Shown piece by piece: positions 25,551-34,047 of a stretch of DNA of 64,000 nt. The stretch is from Gordonia heveisoli (GTDB taxonomy: Bacteria > Actinomycetota > Actinomycetes > Mycobacteriales > Mycobacteriaceae), in assembly GCF_030315745.1 (NCBI RefSeq), contig NZ_JASXSH010000010.1, positions 105,048-169,047 of the forward strand. Reading direction: 5' to 3'. Below the pieces are notes generated by a model. That model ran no database searches, was not told the origin of the DNA, and saw only the letters and a list, made by a program, of their open reading frames with translations. Each line of letters begins with the position of its first letter. Positions within the stretch are counted from its first letter, which is position 1. The position numbers and the translations under genes are program-made.

Positions 25551-26654
25551 ATGAACGCGACCGACATCGCCGCCCCCGCAGGGGAGGTGGCGCCCGATGA
25601 GCTCGGGACCGGCTCGTCGGCCGGGCAGCGGTTGCGCGGCTTGTCGGCCGGGCAGCGGGTGCGCGGCTCGTCGGCCGGGCAGCGGCTGCGCGGTCTGCGG
25701 GGGCGTCTCCCGCTCACCTCGGTGCGGGCACCGGTCTCCAGCCGCTATCTGATCAGCCGGCTCGTCAACGCGGTGATCGCGGTGTGGGGCGTGCTGACCA
25801 TCGTGTTCTTCTCGCTGCACCTCACCGGCAATCCGGCGGTCCTCCTGGTCGCCCCCGACGCGCCGAAGAGTGATCTGGCCCGAATCACCGCCGAGATGGG
25901 ATTCGACCGACCGCTGCACGAGCAGTATTTCGCCTTCCTCGGCAACGTGCTCAGCGGACACTTTCCCGAGTCGATCCGGTACGGCGTCGACCCGCTGCGC
26001 GTCGTCTTCGACCGACTTCCCGCCACCCTGTTGCTGGGTGGGGTGGGTCTGGGGGCCGGCGTCCTCGTCGGCGGCGCGGTCGGCTACCACGCGGTGCTCG
26101 GCCGGTCGGCGCGGTTGCGTCGCATTCCGATCAGCATCCTGACCGCACTGGAAGCGATCCCGAGCTTCTTCCTGAGTGTCGCGTTGATCGCGATCTTCGC
26201 CATCACCTTCGCCGTCGTCCCGGCTGGTGGCAATCGAAGTCTGAGCTCGCTGATCCTGCCGGCGATGGTACTCGCGGCGGCCCTGGCAGCGCCGATCGCC
26301 CGGGTCTTCCGTACGTCCCTGACCGAGACGCTGGGCGCCGACCATGTGCGGCTGGCGCGCGCCAAGGGGCTGGGCCGGACGGCAGTGCTGGGCCGGCACG
26401 TCGTACTCAATGCCCTGGCTCCGGTCGTCAACGTGATCGGGGTGCAGGCCGGGGTCGTCCTCGGCGGTGCGGTGATCACCGAGTCGGTGTTCAGCTGGCC
26501 GGGTCTGGGACAGCTGATGACCTCGTCGATCGCCAGCCGCGACTATCCGGTGGTGCTCGCCGCGGTGACCGTGATGGCCATCAGTTTCGTTCTCATCAAC
26601 CTCGCCGTCGACATCGTCGGTGCGATCCTCGACCCGCGCGGAGGCCGTCGATGA
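25551..26654 (+). CDS. ABC importer permease, DppB/OppB type
   Basis: A 367-residue inner-membrane permease of the peptide/nickel/opine importer class. The permease proper begins near residue 64 (SSRYLISRLVNAVIAVWGVLTIVFF) and has the usual six membrane segments. The ATPase-contacting EAA loop reads TLGADHVRLARAKGLG. The first 60 residues are an unusual polar extension carrying three 9-residue repeats of the form SAGQRLRGL, rich in arginine. Members normally have only a few residues before the first helix. ATG 25551 has a good ribosome-binding site; an internal start would lack one. The stop overlaps the next permease (ATGA). Confidence 0.9.
   Translation: MNATDIAAPAGEVAPDELGTGSSAGQRLRGLSAGQRVRGSSAGQRLRGLRGRLPLTSVRAPVSSRYLISRLVNAVIAVWGVLTIVFFSLHLTGNPAVLLVAPDAPKSDLARITAEMGFDRPLHEQYFAFLGNVLSGHFPESIRYGVDPLRVVFDRLPATLLLGGVGLGAGVLVGGAVGYHAVLGRSARLRRIPISILTALEAIPSFFLSVALIAIFAITFAVVPAGGNRSLSSLILPAMVLAAALAAPIARVFRTSLTETLGADHVRLARAKGLGRTAVLGRHVVLNALAPVVNVIGVQAGVVLGGAVITESVFSWPGLGQLMTSSIASRDYPVVLAAVTVMAISFVLINLAVDIVGAILDPRGGRR
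25614..25694 (+). repeat. in-frame 27-bp tandem repeat, three copies, in permease N-terminus
   Basis: Units at 25614-25640, 25641-25667 and 25668-25694 differ by only a few bases and encode SSAGQRLRG, LSAGQRVRG and SSAGQRLRG. They add an arginine-rich cytoplasmic tail before the first membrane helix. Confidence 0.92.
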
Positions 26655-27559
26655 CCACCTGGAACCCTCGCACGCTGACCCGGCGGATCGGCCGGTACCC
26701 AGCCGCGGTGCTGACCGCGGGCGCCGTCCTGCTGGCCATCGTTGTGGCCGCGGTCGGTGCGCCGCTGTTCGCGCCGGAAGGCTATGACGCACAGGACATC
26801 ACCGCCCGATACTCGGCGCCGACCTGGTTCGGCAGGCATCCTTTGGGGACCGACGAACTCGGCCGCGATGTGCTCGTCCGGGCCGTCTACGGCGGGCAGT
26901 CCGCCCTCGGTATCACCGTGCTCGCGGCGGTGCTGGCCACGTTGCTCGGTCTGACCCTGGCGCTGGTGGCCGCGCTGGGGCGTCGGTGGGTCGATGACCT
27001 CGTCGGACGCCTCGCCGACGTGCAGCTGGCGATACCGTCGATCCTGCTTGCTCTGGTCGTGTTGGCCTTCGCGGGCAACGAGATCGTCCCGCTGATCGTG
27101 GTGCTCGCCGTCGGTGCCTGGGTGCTGACGTTCCGGATCGTCCGGGTGCACGCCACCCGAATCGCCGCGCTGCCCTATGTCGAGGCCGCCCGGATCTCCG
27201 GGGCGGGCTGGTGGGGTGTGCTGCGCCGCCATGTGTTGCCCGCCTCACTGCCGCTGGTCGTCGTCGCGTTCACGCTGAACTTCTCCTCGATCCTGGTCCT
27301 CGAATCGAGCCTCGGCTATCTGGGCCTGGGTATCCAGCCGCCGCGGCCGGACTGGGGCCAGATGGTGTCCTCCGGGCAGGCTCAGCTGGCCGGCGCGTGG
27401 TGGATCTCGATCGTCCCCGGCGTCTTTCTGGTGGCCACCGTCGTCTCGGTACAGGTGATCGGCGACTGGCTCGCGGATCGTCTGTCGGTCAACGGATCCG
27501 GAGGGCCGACCGAGGTGTCGGCCGGTCCGGAGAACCTCATCGAAGGAGGGCGGGGATGA
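26651..27559 (+). CDS. ABC importer permease, DppC/OppC type
   Basis: The second permease (302 residues) of the importer. After a short N-terminal region and first helix (AAVLTAGAVLLAIVVAAVGAPLFAP) it shows the DppC hallmark HPLGTDELGRDVLVRAVYGGQSALGI. The EAA loop is YVEAARISGAGWWGVLRRHVLP. It forms the transmembrane channel with the preceding permease. Both ends overlap neighbouring genes by 4 bp (ATGA), typical of a tightly coupled operon. The substrate class, peptide-like or otherwise, cannot be told from permeases alone. Confidence 0.93.
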   Translation: MTTWNPRTLTRRIGRYPAAVLTAGAVLLAIVVAAVGAPLFAPEGYDAQDITARYSAPTWFGRHPLGTDELGRDVLVRAVYGGQSALGITVLAAVLATLLGLTLALVAALGRRWVDDLVGRLADVQLAIPSILLALVVLAFAGNEIVPLIVVLAVGAWVLTFRIVRVHATRIAALPYVEAARISGAGWWGVLRRHVLPASLPLVVVAFTLNFSSILVLESSLGYLGLGIQPPRPDWGQMVSSGQAQLAGAWWISIVPGVFLVATVVSVQVIGDWLADRLSVNGSGGPTEVSAGPENLIEGGRG

Positions 27560-29193
27560 CCCTGCTGAGCGAACGTCCGCGGGTGCGGACGGGTCTTGTC
27601 GAGGTGGATGGCCTGCGGGTGACGGCGCGCAACGGCCGCGACCTGGTCTCCGACGTGAGCCTGTCGATCGCGCCGGGCCGGGCGGTGGGTCTGGTCGGCG
27701 AGTCGGGATCGGGAAAGACGCTGACCGCCATGGCCATTGCCGGGCTGCTACCCACCGGGGTGCGGGTCAGCGGTGGCCGGATCGACTTCGACGGCCTCGA
27801 CGTCACCGCACGCGACGACCTCACCGCGCGCACGCTGCTCCGCGACCGGATCGGGGTGGTGTTCCAGAACCCGACGGTGGCGCTGAATCCGCGGCTGCCG
27901 ATCGGCGCGCAGTTGCGTGAAGCGCTGCCCGCCGAGATCCGCCGCTCGCGCAGCGCATCCGCGCGCCGGTCCCGGGAACTGCTGGACTATGTGGGAATCG
28001 AGCGGGCCGACGAACGATTGGCCGCCTATCCGCACGAACTGTCGGGTGGACTCAACCAGCGCGTGGTTATCGCGACGGCCATCGCCCGGTCGCCGTCGCT
28101 GCTGATCGCCGACGAGGCCACCACCGCACTCGATGCCACGGTGCAGCGGCAGGTCCTCGACCTCATCGACCGGCTCCGCGACGACCTCGGACTGGCCGTG
28201 TTGTTGGTCAGCCACGACATCGGGGTCATCGCCGACCGCACCGAGGACATCGTCGTGATGGCCGAGGGGCGGGTCCGGGAACGGGGACGCACCGACGAGG
28301 TACTCGCCGCACCGCGCGTCGACTACACCCGGGAACTGCTCGCCGCGATGCCCGACATCGATGCCGAGCCGCCGCTTCCGCCTCCGCTGGACGCCCCCGC
28401 GGTGCTGGTCGGGCGCGGCCTGACCCGAAACTTCGTCCGCCCCGGCCGGGGCCGCGCGCGGATCAGTGCGGTCGACGGCGTCGACCTCGACGTCCGGCAG
28501 GGGCAATCGCTGGGCATCGTCGGCGAATCCGGTTCCGGCAAAACCACTCTCGCCCGGATCCTGGTCGGTTTGGACCGGCCCGACGCCGGCTCACTGCACG
28601 CGGCCGGGGTGCCGGTCACCGGACGGTCGGTGACTGCGCGCCGACGATCCCTGAGTGGCGTCCAGTTCGTGTTCCAGGACCCGTATCTGGCGCTCGATCC
28701 GCTGCAGACGGTCGCCGACAGCATCGGCGAGCCGATCGACCTCGGCGGTACGCCGCAGCAGCGCCGGGAGCGCCGCGACATCATCGACGGTCTGCTCGAC
28801 GACGTCCGGTTGCCGCGCGACTACGCCCACCGCCGTCCGGGGGAGCTCTCCGGTGGGCAGCGGCAGCGGGTGGTGATCGCGCGGGCGCTGGCCACCGGTC
28901 CCCGGGTTCTGGTCGCCGACGAACCGGTCGCGGCACTCGATCTCCATGTCCAGGACAGCATCCTGAAACTACTGGCCCGTCTGCGGGAGGAACGGCAGCT
29001 GACCTACGTCGTCATCTCCCATGACCTCGCGGTCATCCGGCAACTGTGCACCGATGTCGCGGTGATGCGTGCCGGACAGATCGTCGAACGCGGAACTACT
29101 ACTCAGATCTTCGATTTCCCAACACATTCGGTCACCCGCTCGCTGCTGGCAGCGATCCCGGGTGGTAACCCCAGAAAGAGAGCAGTACTGTGA
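27556..29193 (+). CDS. fused ABC importer ATPase (DppD-DppF type)
   Basis: A 545-residue protein with two complete ATP-binding cassettes in one chain. The first has GESGSGKTLTAMA, signature LSGGLNQRVVIATA and LLIADEATTALD. The second has GESGSGKTTLARILVG, signature LSGGQRQRVVIARALA and VLVADEPVAALD. Fusion of the two ATPases is common in actinobacterial members of this importer class. It energises the permease pair encoded just upstream. ATG 27556 overlaps the dppC-like stop; the open frame upstream is rejected because it runs through that gene. The stop overlaps the GTG of the binding lipoprotein. Confidence 0.94.
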   Translation: MTLLSERPRVRTGLVEVDGLRVTARNGRDLVSDVSLSIAPGRAVGLVGESGSGKTLTAMAIAGLLPTGVRVSGGRIDFDGLDVTARDDLTARTLLRDRIGVVFQNPTVALNPRLPIGAQLREALPAEIRRSRSASARRSRELLDYVGIERADERLAAYPHELSGGLNQRVVIATAIARSPSLLIADEATTALDATVQRQVLDLIDRLRDDLGLAVLLVSHDIGVIADRTEDIVVMAEGRVRERGRTDEVLAAPRVDYTRELLAAMPDIDAEPPLPPPLDAPAVLVGRGLTRNFVRPGRGRARISAVDGVDLDVRQGQSLGIVGESGSGKTTLARILVGLDRPDAGSLHAAGVPVTGRSVTARRRSLSGVQFVFQDPYLALDPLQTVADSIGEPIDLGGTPQQRRERRDIIDGLLDDVRLPRDYAHRRPGELSGGQRQRVVIARALATGPRVLVADEPVAALDLHVQDSILKLLARLREERQLTYVVISHDLAVIRQLCTDVAVMRAGQIVERGTTTQIFDFPTHSVTRSLLAAIPGGNPRKRAVL

Positions 29194-30791
29194 CCGACCC
29201 CCAGCCGACGTCTCCGGACCGGAGTCGTCCCACCCGGTTTCGTAGCACCCGGTTTCGTAGCAACCGGTTTCGCGGAACTCGGACCCTGACCCTGGCGCTG
29301 GCCGCGGCGATGACGCTGACCGTGGCAGCCTGCGGTGGCCTGGGCGCCGACGAATCGACGCGCGACGGCACCATCGTGATCGGCATCTCTCGCAAGTTGA
29401 CCGGCCTGGACCCGGCGAAGGGGCAGTCCGTCGACGGCGACGGCTCGGTGCAACGGGCGCTCTACTCGAGTCTGACCACCTACGATCCGCAGCTCAACCT
29501 CAAAGGTGATCTCGCGACGAACTGGACTCAGGACGACCCGACCACCTGGACGTTCCACATCCGTCCGGGTGTGACCTTTTCCGACGGCACACCGTTGCGT
29601 GGCGAGGACATCAAGTACAGCTTCGATCGGTTCCTCGACCCGGCGTCGACCTACACCACCTCGAGCGCGACCCGCGCGATCATCTCATCGGTCGACACCC
29701 CCGACGACACCACGCTGATCGTGCACACCAACGGCCCCTACATCGATCTCGCCGACCGGCTGGCGTCCTTCTTCATCGTGCAGAAGGCGTTCGTGCAGGC
29801 CCATCCCGAGGGCACCTCCGTCCTCGGTACCGGGCCGTACAAACTGGACACCGTCGACCTGGAGAACGGGGCGACGCTCTCACCCAATCCGAACTTCTAC
29901 GGCGCTGCGCCGCAATGGAAGAAGGTCGAATACCGTGTCCTGGAGAACGAGGCCGCCCGCGTGCAGGCGGCGCAGTCGGGCAGCGTCGACGTGGCGATCC
30001 AGTACGAGCCGGCCAGCCTGAAGCTGTTCGCCGATTCCGACTACGACACCGGCACCCAGTGGTCGTCGTGGAACAACACCCTGCGGATCAACGAGAACAT
30101 CAAGCCGCTCGGCGATGTCCGGGTCCGGCAGGCGATCAACTACGCGATCGACAAGAAGTCGATCATCGACAACATTCTCGACACCGACGTCGCGCCGCTG
30201 GCCGGGCAGGCGATCGCCGAACCCTACGACTCGATCAACAAGTCCCTGTCGGCCTACCCCTACGACCCGCAGCGTGCGCGGCAGCTGCTCGCCGAGGCGG
30301 GCTACCCGAATGGTTTCGACACGGAACTGTCCCTGACCACCGGCAGCTACGTGGCGCAGGACCCGGTCTCGCAGGTGCTCGCCAAACAGCTCGGGGCCGT
30401 CGGCATCAAGGTGAACATCACCAATGCGTCCTTCCCGACCTGGGTACAGCGGACCTACTCCGACAACGCGGCGCCGCTCTACTACATCGGCTACACCTCG
30501 GGCTACAAGGCGATCGCCGAACGGCTGCGCACGTACGCCAGCTCGAATGCACAGTCGCACTACGCAACCCCCGACACCGTCTACGACGATCTGGTCACCA
30601 AGGTGACCGGCGCGCGCACCCGCGAAGAGCAGCAGCGCTACGTCGACCTCGCGACCCAGCGGTACCGCGACCAGGCGCATGCCATCTTCCTGTGGCCACA
30701 ACCGCTGACCTGGGTCGTGCGCAAGGACCTGGCGTGGACACCGCGTCCCGAACACTGGCTGGTGCCACAGGAATTCACCGTCAAGAGCTGA
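29190..30791 (+). CDS. ABC importer substrate-binding lipoprotein (SBP family 5)
   Basis: A 533-residue extracytoplasmic binding protein. A signal peptide ends at lipobox VAAC with lipid-anchored Cys48. Before it lies an unusually long n-region with nine arginines in about 20 residues, made of three copies of a 5-residue repeat ([TN]RFRS/G). The mature part has the family-5 features KLTGLDPAKGQSVDGDG, then LKGDLATNWTQDDPTTWTFHIRPGVTFSDGTPL. Family 5 binds peptides, nickel complexes, or small organics. GTG 29190 overlaps the ATPase stop. The following monooxygenase gene makes an organosulfur substrate more likely than peptides; that is inference. Confidence 0.92.
   Translation: MTDPQPTSPDRSRPTRFRSTRFRSNRFRGTRTLTLALAAAMTLTVAACGGLGADESTRDGTIVIGISRKLTGLDPAKGQSVDGDGSVQRALYSSLTTYDPQLNLKGDLATNWTQDDPTTWTFHIRPGVTFSDGTPLRGEDIKYSFDRFLDPASTYTTSSATRAIISSVDTPDDTTLIVHTNGPYIDLADRLASFFIVQKAFVQAHPEGTSVLGTGPYKLDTVDLENGATLSPNPNFYGAAPQWKKVEYRVLENEAARVQAAQSGSVDVAIQYEPASLKLFADSDYDTGTQWSSWNNTLRINENIKPLGDVRVRQAINYAIDKKSIIDNILDTDVAPLAGQAIAEPYDSINKSLSAYPYDPQRARQLLAEAGYPNGFDTELSLTTGSYVAQDPVSQVLAKQLGAVGIKVNITNASFPTWVQRTYSDNAAPLYYIGYTSGYKAIAERLRTYASSNAQSHYATPDTVYDDLVTKVTGARTREEQQRYVDLATQRYRDQAHAIFLWPQPLTWVVRKDLAWTPRPEHWLVPQEFTVKS
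29232..29276 (+). repeat. in-frame 15-bp tandem repeat, three copies, in signal-peptide n-region
   Basis: Units at 29232-29246, 29247-29261 and 29262-29276; the first two are identical (ACCCGGTTTCGTAGC). They encode an arginine-rich stretch ahead of the lipoprotein signal helix. Confidence 0.92.
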
Positions 30792-30810
30792 TCCGCCGGA
30801 AGGGACTTTC

Positions 30811-32181
30811 ATGACCATCGACATCGATGACCTCGGGGCACCGGCCGGACAGCGGGTCGCCCAGGGTGAACAACTGGTGCTGGCGACGCTGATCGGCGGC
30901 GTCGGCAACCATGCCGGCGCGTGGCGCAGGCCCAACAGCCGGGTCGAGGAGAAGTACGACCTCGCGCTGTTCCGCGACGTGGTGACCTGGGCCGAACGAG
31001 CCAAGCTGCATGCGGTGTTCCTGGCCGACGGCCTGCGTCTGGACCTGGACACGGTGTCCTCGCAGCCGTTCGCCGGACTCGAGCCGGTCACCCTGCTCAG
31101 TGCGCTCGCCGCGGTGACCGAGCACATCGGGCTGATCGGCAGCATCTCGACGACATTCTCCGAGCCGTACAACGTCGCCCGTCAGCTCGCCTCCCTCGAT
31201 CACATCTCGGGTGGGCGGGCCGGCTGGAATCTGGTCACCTCGGCGTGGGGTGAGGAGAACTTCGGGCGTGAGCTGCCCCCGCACGCCGAACGCTACGAGC
31301 GGGGAGCGGAATTCGCCGAAGTGCTGCTCAAACTGTTCGACAGCTGGGGTCCCGGTGCGGTGCGTATCGACCGCGCGGCGGGGGTGTACGCCGACGTCGG
31401 CCAGGTGGCACCGATCGACCATGTCGGCAAACACTTCTCGGTGGCCGGGCCGCTCAACGTGGCACGGTCACCGCAGGGCCGGCCGATCATCGCCCAGGCC
31501 GGGTCGTCGGGGGATGGGCAGGCCGTCGCCGCCCGGTTCGCCGACCTGGTGTTCACCACCGGCCGGATCACGCACGATGACAGCATCGAGTTCTACCGGT
31601 CGGTGAAATCGCAGGTGTCCGCGGCGGGTCGGGATCCGCGGACGGTCAAGGTGCTGCCGGGGGTATCGCCGATCATCGGGGAGACCGAGGCCGCGGCCCG
31701 TGCGGTGGAGAAGGAGCTCAACGGTCTCATCGACCTGGAGTCCGGGCGCGCCAAGCTGTCCCGGCAACTGGGTAACGCCTTCCTCGACGACCTGGAACTC
31801 GACGAACAGATCCCGGCGGAGCGCCTGCCCGCCGAGGAGGCCGTCGAGGGTCGCCGGTCGCGCTACGGCGTATACCTGACCCTCATCGAGGACGGCTGGA
31901 CACTGCGCAGGCTGATCGAGTGGGAGGTGGCCTCGTCGGGTCACTTCGTCCCGGTCGGTGCTCCCGAACAGATCGCCGATCTGCTGCTCGAACGATTCGA
32001 GGCCCGCGGCGCCGACGGCTTCATCCTGCTGCCCTCCTACCTGCCCGAGGGACTGACCCTGCTGACCGAGGCGGTCATCCCGATCCTGCAGGAGCGTGGT
32101 GCATTTCAGACCGAGTATGCCGGGCAGACGCTGCGCGAGAACCTCGGCCTGAACGCGCAACCGGCGCCGGTACCGGCGTGA
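30811..32181 (+). CDS. FMN-dependent monooxygenase, NtaA/SnaA/DszA family (luciferase-like)
   Basis: A 456-residue luciferase-like monooxygenase. Motifs include VFLADGLRLDLD, PVTLLSALAAVTEHIGLIGSISTTFSEPYNVARQLASLDHISGGRAGWNLVTSAW, which is the signature of the NtaA/SnaA/DszA group that uses reduced FMN from a separate reductase. Members oxidise chelators, sulfones and similar compounds, for example DszA in dibenzothiophene desulfurisation. ATG 30811 follows GGAAGGGA. It is 20 bp after the binding lipoprotein, so it probably acts on what the transporter brings in. No flavin reductase is adjacent. The exact substrate is unknown. Confidence 0.9.
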   Translation: MTIDIDDLGAPAGQRVAQGEQLVLATLIGGVGNHAGAWRRPNSRVEEKYDLALFRDVVTWAERAKLHAVFLADGLRLDLDTVSSQPFAGLEPVTLLSALAAVTEHIGLIGSISTTFSEPYNVARQLASLDHISGGRAGWNLVTSAWGEENFGRELPPHAERYERGAEFAEVLLKLFDSWGPGAVRIDRAAGVYADVGQVAPIDHVGKHFSVAGPLNVARSPQGRPIIAQAGSSGDGQAVAARFADLVFTTGRITHDDSIEFYRSVKSQVSAAGRDPRTVKVLPGVSPIIGETEAAARAVEKELNGLIDLESGRAKLSRQLGNAFLDDLELDEQIPAERLPAEEAVEGRRSRYGVYLTLIEDGWTLRRLIEWEVASSGHFVPVGAPEQIADLLLERFEARGADGFILLPSYLPEGLTLLTEAVIPILQERGAFQTEYAGQTLRENLGLNAQPAPVPA

Positions 32182-32214
32182 CCATCATCCATCCCATCTC
32201 GTAGAGGAGAACTC

Positions 32215-32943
32215 ATGAGCAGCCCGTCCGCGGTCCTGTCCCTGCCGCCCGTCCCCGTCCCCGTCGATCGCGACGTGCGCTGGGAACTGACCGCCGCCCT
32301 GCGTCACTTCGGTTCGCTGGGTTACGAATTCGGCTTCAACGGCCATGTTTCCGCCCGGGCGCCCGAAGCCCCCGGACACTACTGGGTCAACCCGTTCGGC
32401 GTATCCGTCAGTGCGGTCACCCCCGGCGACTTCGTCCTCGTCGACGGCAACGGCGACATCGTCGACGAACGCGGCAGCTACCGGATCAACGGGTTCGCCG
32501 GCAATCTGGCTCTGCACCAGAATATTCCGGACGCCGCCGTCGCCGTGCACCTGCACACCCCACGCGGGTTCGTCTGGTCCAATCTGGGCAGGCCGCTGGA
32601 AGCGGTGAACACCGATGCGGCGACGATCGTCGGCCTGCAGGGTCTGTCCGCCCGCATCTGGGGCGACGACACGACCCCGGACAACATCGCGTTGGCCGCG
32701 CAGGGCGCACGGGTGCTCCTGCAGCGCGGCCACGGATTCGTCACCTGGGGTCAGACCGTCGCCGAGGCCGCCTTCTATCTGTGGTCGGCCGAACGGGCCG
32801 CCGACGCCGCGCTCGCGCTACTCGGCGTCGACCACGAGGTCCTCGGCCCGGAGGTGGTGCAGCGCTGGACGTTGACCCCGGAACTGGCTCGCGCACACTA
32901 CGAACCGGTGTTCAGCCTGGCCGAACGGTCGGGTTTCGCATGA
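32215..32943 (+). CDS. class II aldolase/adducin family protein
   Basis: A 242-residue member of the class II aldolase/adducin family, zinc enzymes acting on short sugar phosphates or related aldols. RHFGSLGYEFGFNGHVSAR, the metal-binding HLHTPRG and RGHGFVTWG supply the expected fold and ligands. ATG 32215 follows a strong GAGGAG site. It overlaps the next gene by 4 bp and stands within the monooxygenase operon. It may process a carbon fragment left after sulfur removal. That role is inference; the family is varied. Confidence 0.87.
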   Translation: MSSPSAVLSLPPVPVPVDRDVRWELTAALRHFGSLGYEFGFNGHVSARAPEAPGHYWVNPFGVSVSAVTPGDFVLVDGNGDIVDERGSYRINGFAGNLALHQNIPDAAVAVHLHTPRGFVWSNLGRPLEAVNTDAATIVGLQGLSARIWGDDTTPDNIALAAQGARVLLQRGHGFVTWGQTVAEAAFYLWSAERAADAALALLGVDHEVLGPEVVQRWTLTPELARAHYEPVFSLAERSGFA

Positions 32944-33959
32944 GCCGCAGGTACATCGTCATCGGCGCGGGGGCGGTCGGCGCCGCCCTCGCCGCCGGCC
33001 TCGAAGAGGCGGACCTGCCGGTGGTCCTGGTGTCGCGGGGGGCCACCTTCGCGGCCATCGCCGACGGTGGCCTCACCTACACACAGGCGGGGCGCACCCG
33101 CCGTCTCGGTATCGAGGTGGTGTCGGGTCCCGACGGCGTCGACCTGGGTCCCGACGATGTGCTCGTCTTCGCCACCAAGACCCAGGATGCCGCCGAGGCG
33201 CTCGCGGCCTGGGCCTACCGGCCGGTGGTCGGGGGAGCGGTCGCCGCGAGCCTGCCGGTCGTGTTGCTGCAGAACGGACTCGACGCCGAACGTGCCGCAC
33301 TCCGCTACTTCGACATTGTGATCGGTGCGGTGACGCTGGTCGCGGCCAAGCATGTGGTGGCGGGCGTCGTGGACGTCGCGAACGCTCCCAAGATCGGGCA
33401 GATCATCGTCGGGCCGTACCCCTTCGGGGCCGGGGACGATGGCTCGGCGGTGGCCGCGGAAATCGCGTCGGATCTGCGGGCGGCGAACTGGTTGTCGCAG
33501 TCGGTCGCCGACATCCGGCGCTGGCTGGCGTGGAAGATGCTGGTGTCGGCGGAATTCGCGTTGGCGGTTCTGGCCGGGGACGCCGACGAACGTGCGATCC
33601 TCGCCGGACAGATCCGTACCGAGACCACCCGGGTTCTGGCCGCGGCCGGATACGAGATCGCCGATCCGGGCACCGAGGTGCGGTACGACCCGGCACAGGC
33701 GGCGCTCAGCGCCGACAGCGCGTATCGGCCCGGCCAACTGTCGACGTGGCAGAGCTTTCAGCGCGGCTCGGGCAGCGAGGTCGACTTCCTCAACGGCGAA
33801 ATCGCGCTGCTGGCCCGTGAATTGGGTGTCCCGGTACCGTCAACCATCGCCCTGCAACGGACCCTCGGTGCGTCGGCGGCGCTCGGGGAGGCGCCCGGCA
33901 CCCGCACGGTGGCCGAGGTACTCGATCTCGCCGGACTGGAAGTCGCGCAGCCGGCCTGA
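32940..33959 (+). CDS. ketopantoate reductase-like dehydrogenase (PanE/ApbA family)
   Basis: A 339-residue NADP-dependent reductase of the 2-dehydropantoate 2-reductase fold. The N-terminal nucleotide motif VIGAGAVGAALAAGL is clear, and the central LVFATKTQDAAEAL and RRWLAWKMLVSAEFALA hold the family's lysine helix. True PanE makes pantoate for coenzyme A, but operon partners suggest another role here, perhaps reducing a keto acid from the scavenged compound. ATG 32940 overlaps the aldolase stop; the longer upstream frame runs through that gene and is rejected. It is followed by a strong terminator. Confidence 0.85.
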   Translation: MSRRYIVIGAGAVGAALAAGLEEADLPVVLVSRGATFAAIADGGLTYTQAGRTRRLGIEVVSGPDGVDLGPDDVLVFATKTQDAAEALAAWAYRPVVGGAVAASLPVVLLQNGLDAERAALRYFDIVIGAVTLVAAKHVVAGVVDVANAPKIGQIIVGPYPFGAGDDGSAVAAEIASDLRAANWLSQSVADIRRWLAWKMLVSAEFALAVLAGDADERAILAGQIRTETTRVLAAAGYEIADPGTEVRYDPAQAALSADSAYRPGQLSTWQSFQRGSGSEVDFLNGEIALLARELGVPVPSTIALQRTLGASAALGEAPGTRTVAEVLDLAGLEVAQPA

Positions 33960-33973
33960 CCCAGGACCGTGAG

Positions 33974-34016
33974 ACGACGATCCGGGCCGACCACCATGGT
34001 CGGCCCGGATCGTCGT
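33974..34016. terminator. strong factor-independent terminator, convergent genes
   Basis: A perfect 19-bp inverted repeat (33974-33992 with 33998-34016) with a 5-base ACCAT loop ends about 15 bp after the ketopantoate reductase-like stop. It sits between convergent genes, so it probably stops transcription from both sides. A short T-run (GTTTGG) follows on the plus strand. Confidence 0.85.
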
Positions 34017-34047
34017 CGTTTGGCTCAACCGCCGACCAGCGTGCTGC

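Noticed and set aside
25551..30791. Nickel importer serving urease
   Set aside because: The SBP-family-5/DppBCDF class includes nickel importers, but the operon continues directly into a flavin monooxygenase, aldolase and reductase, far from urease; an organosulfur role fits better.
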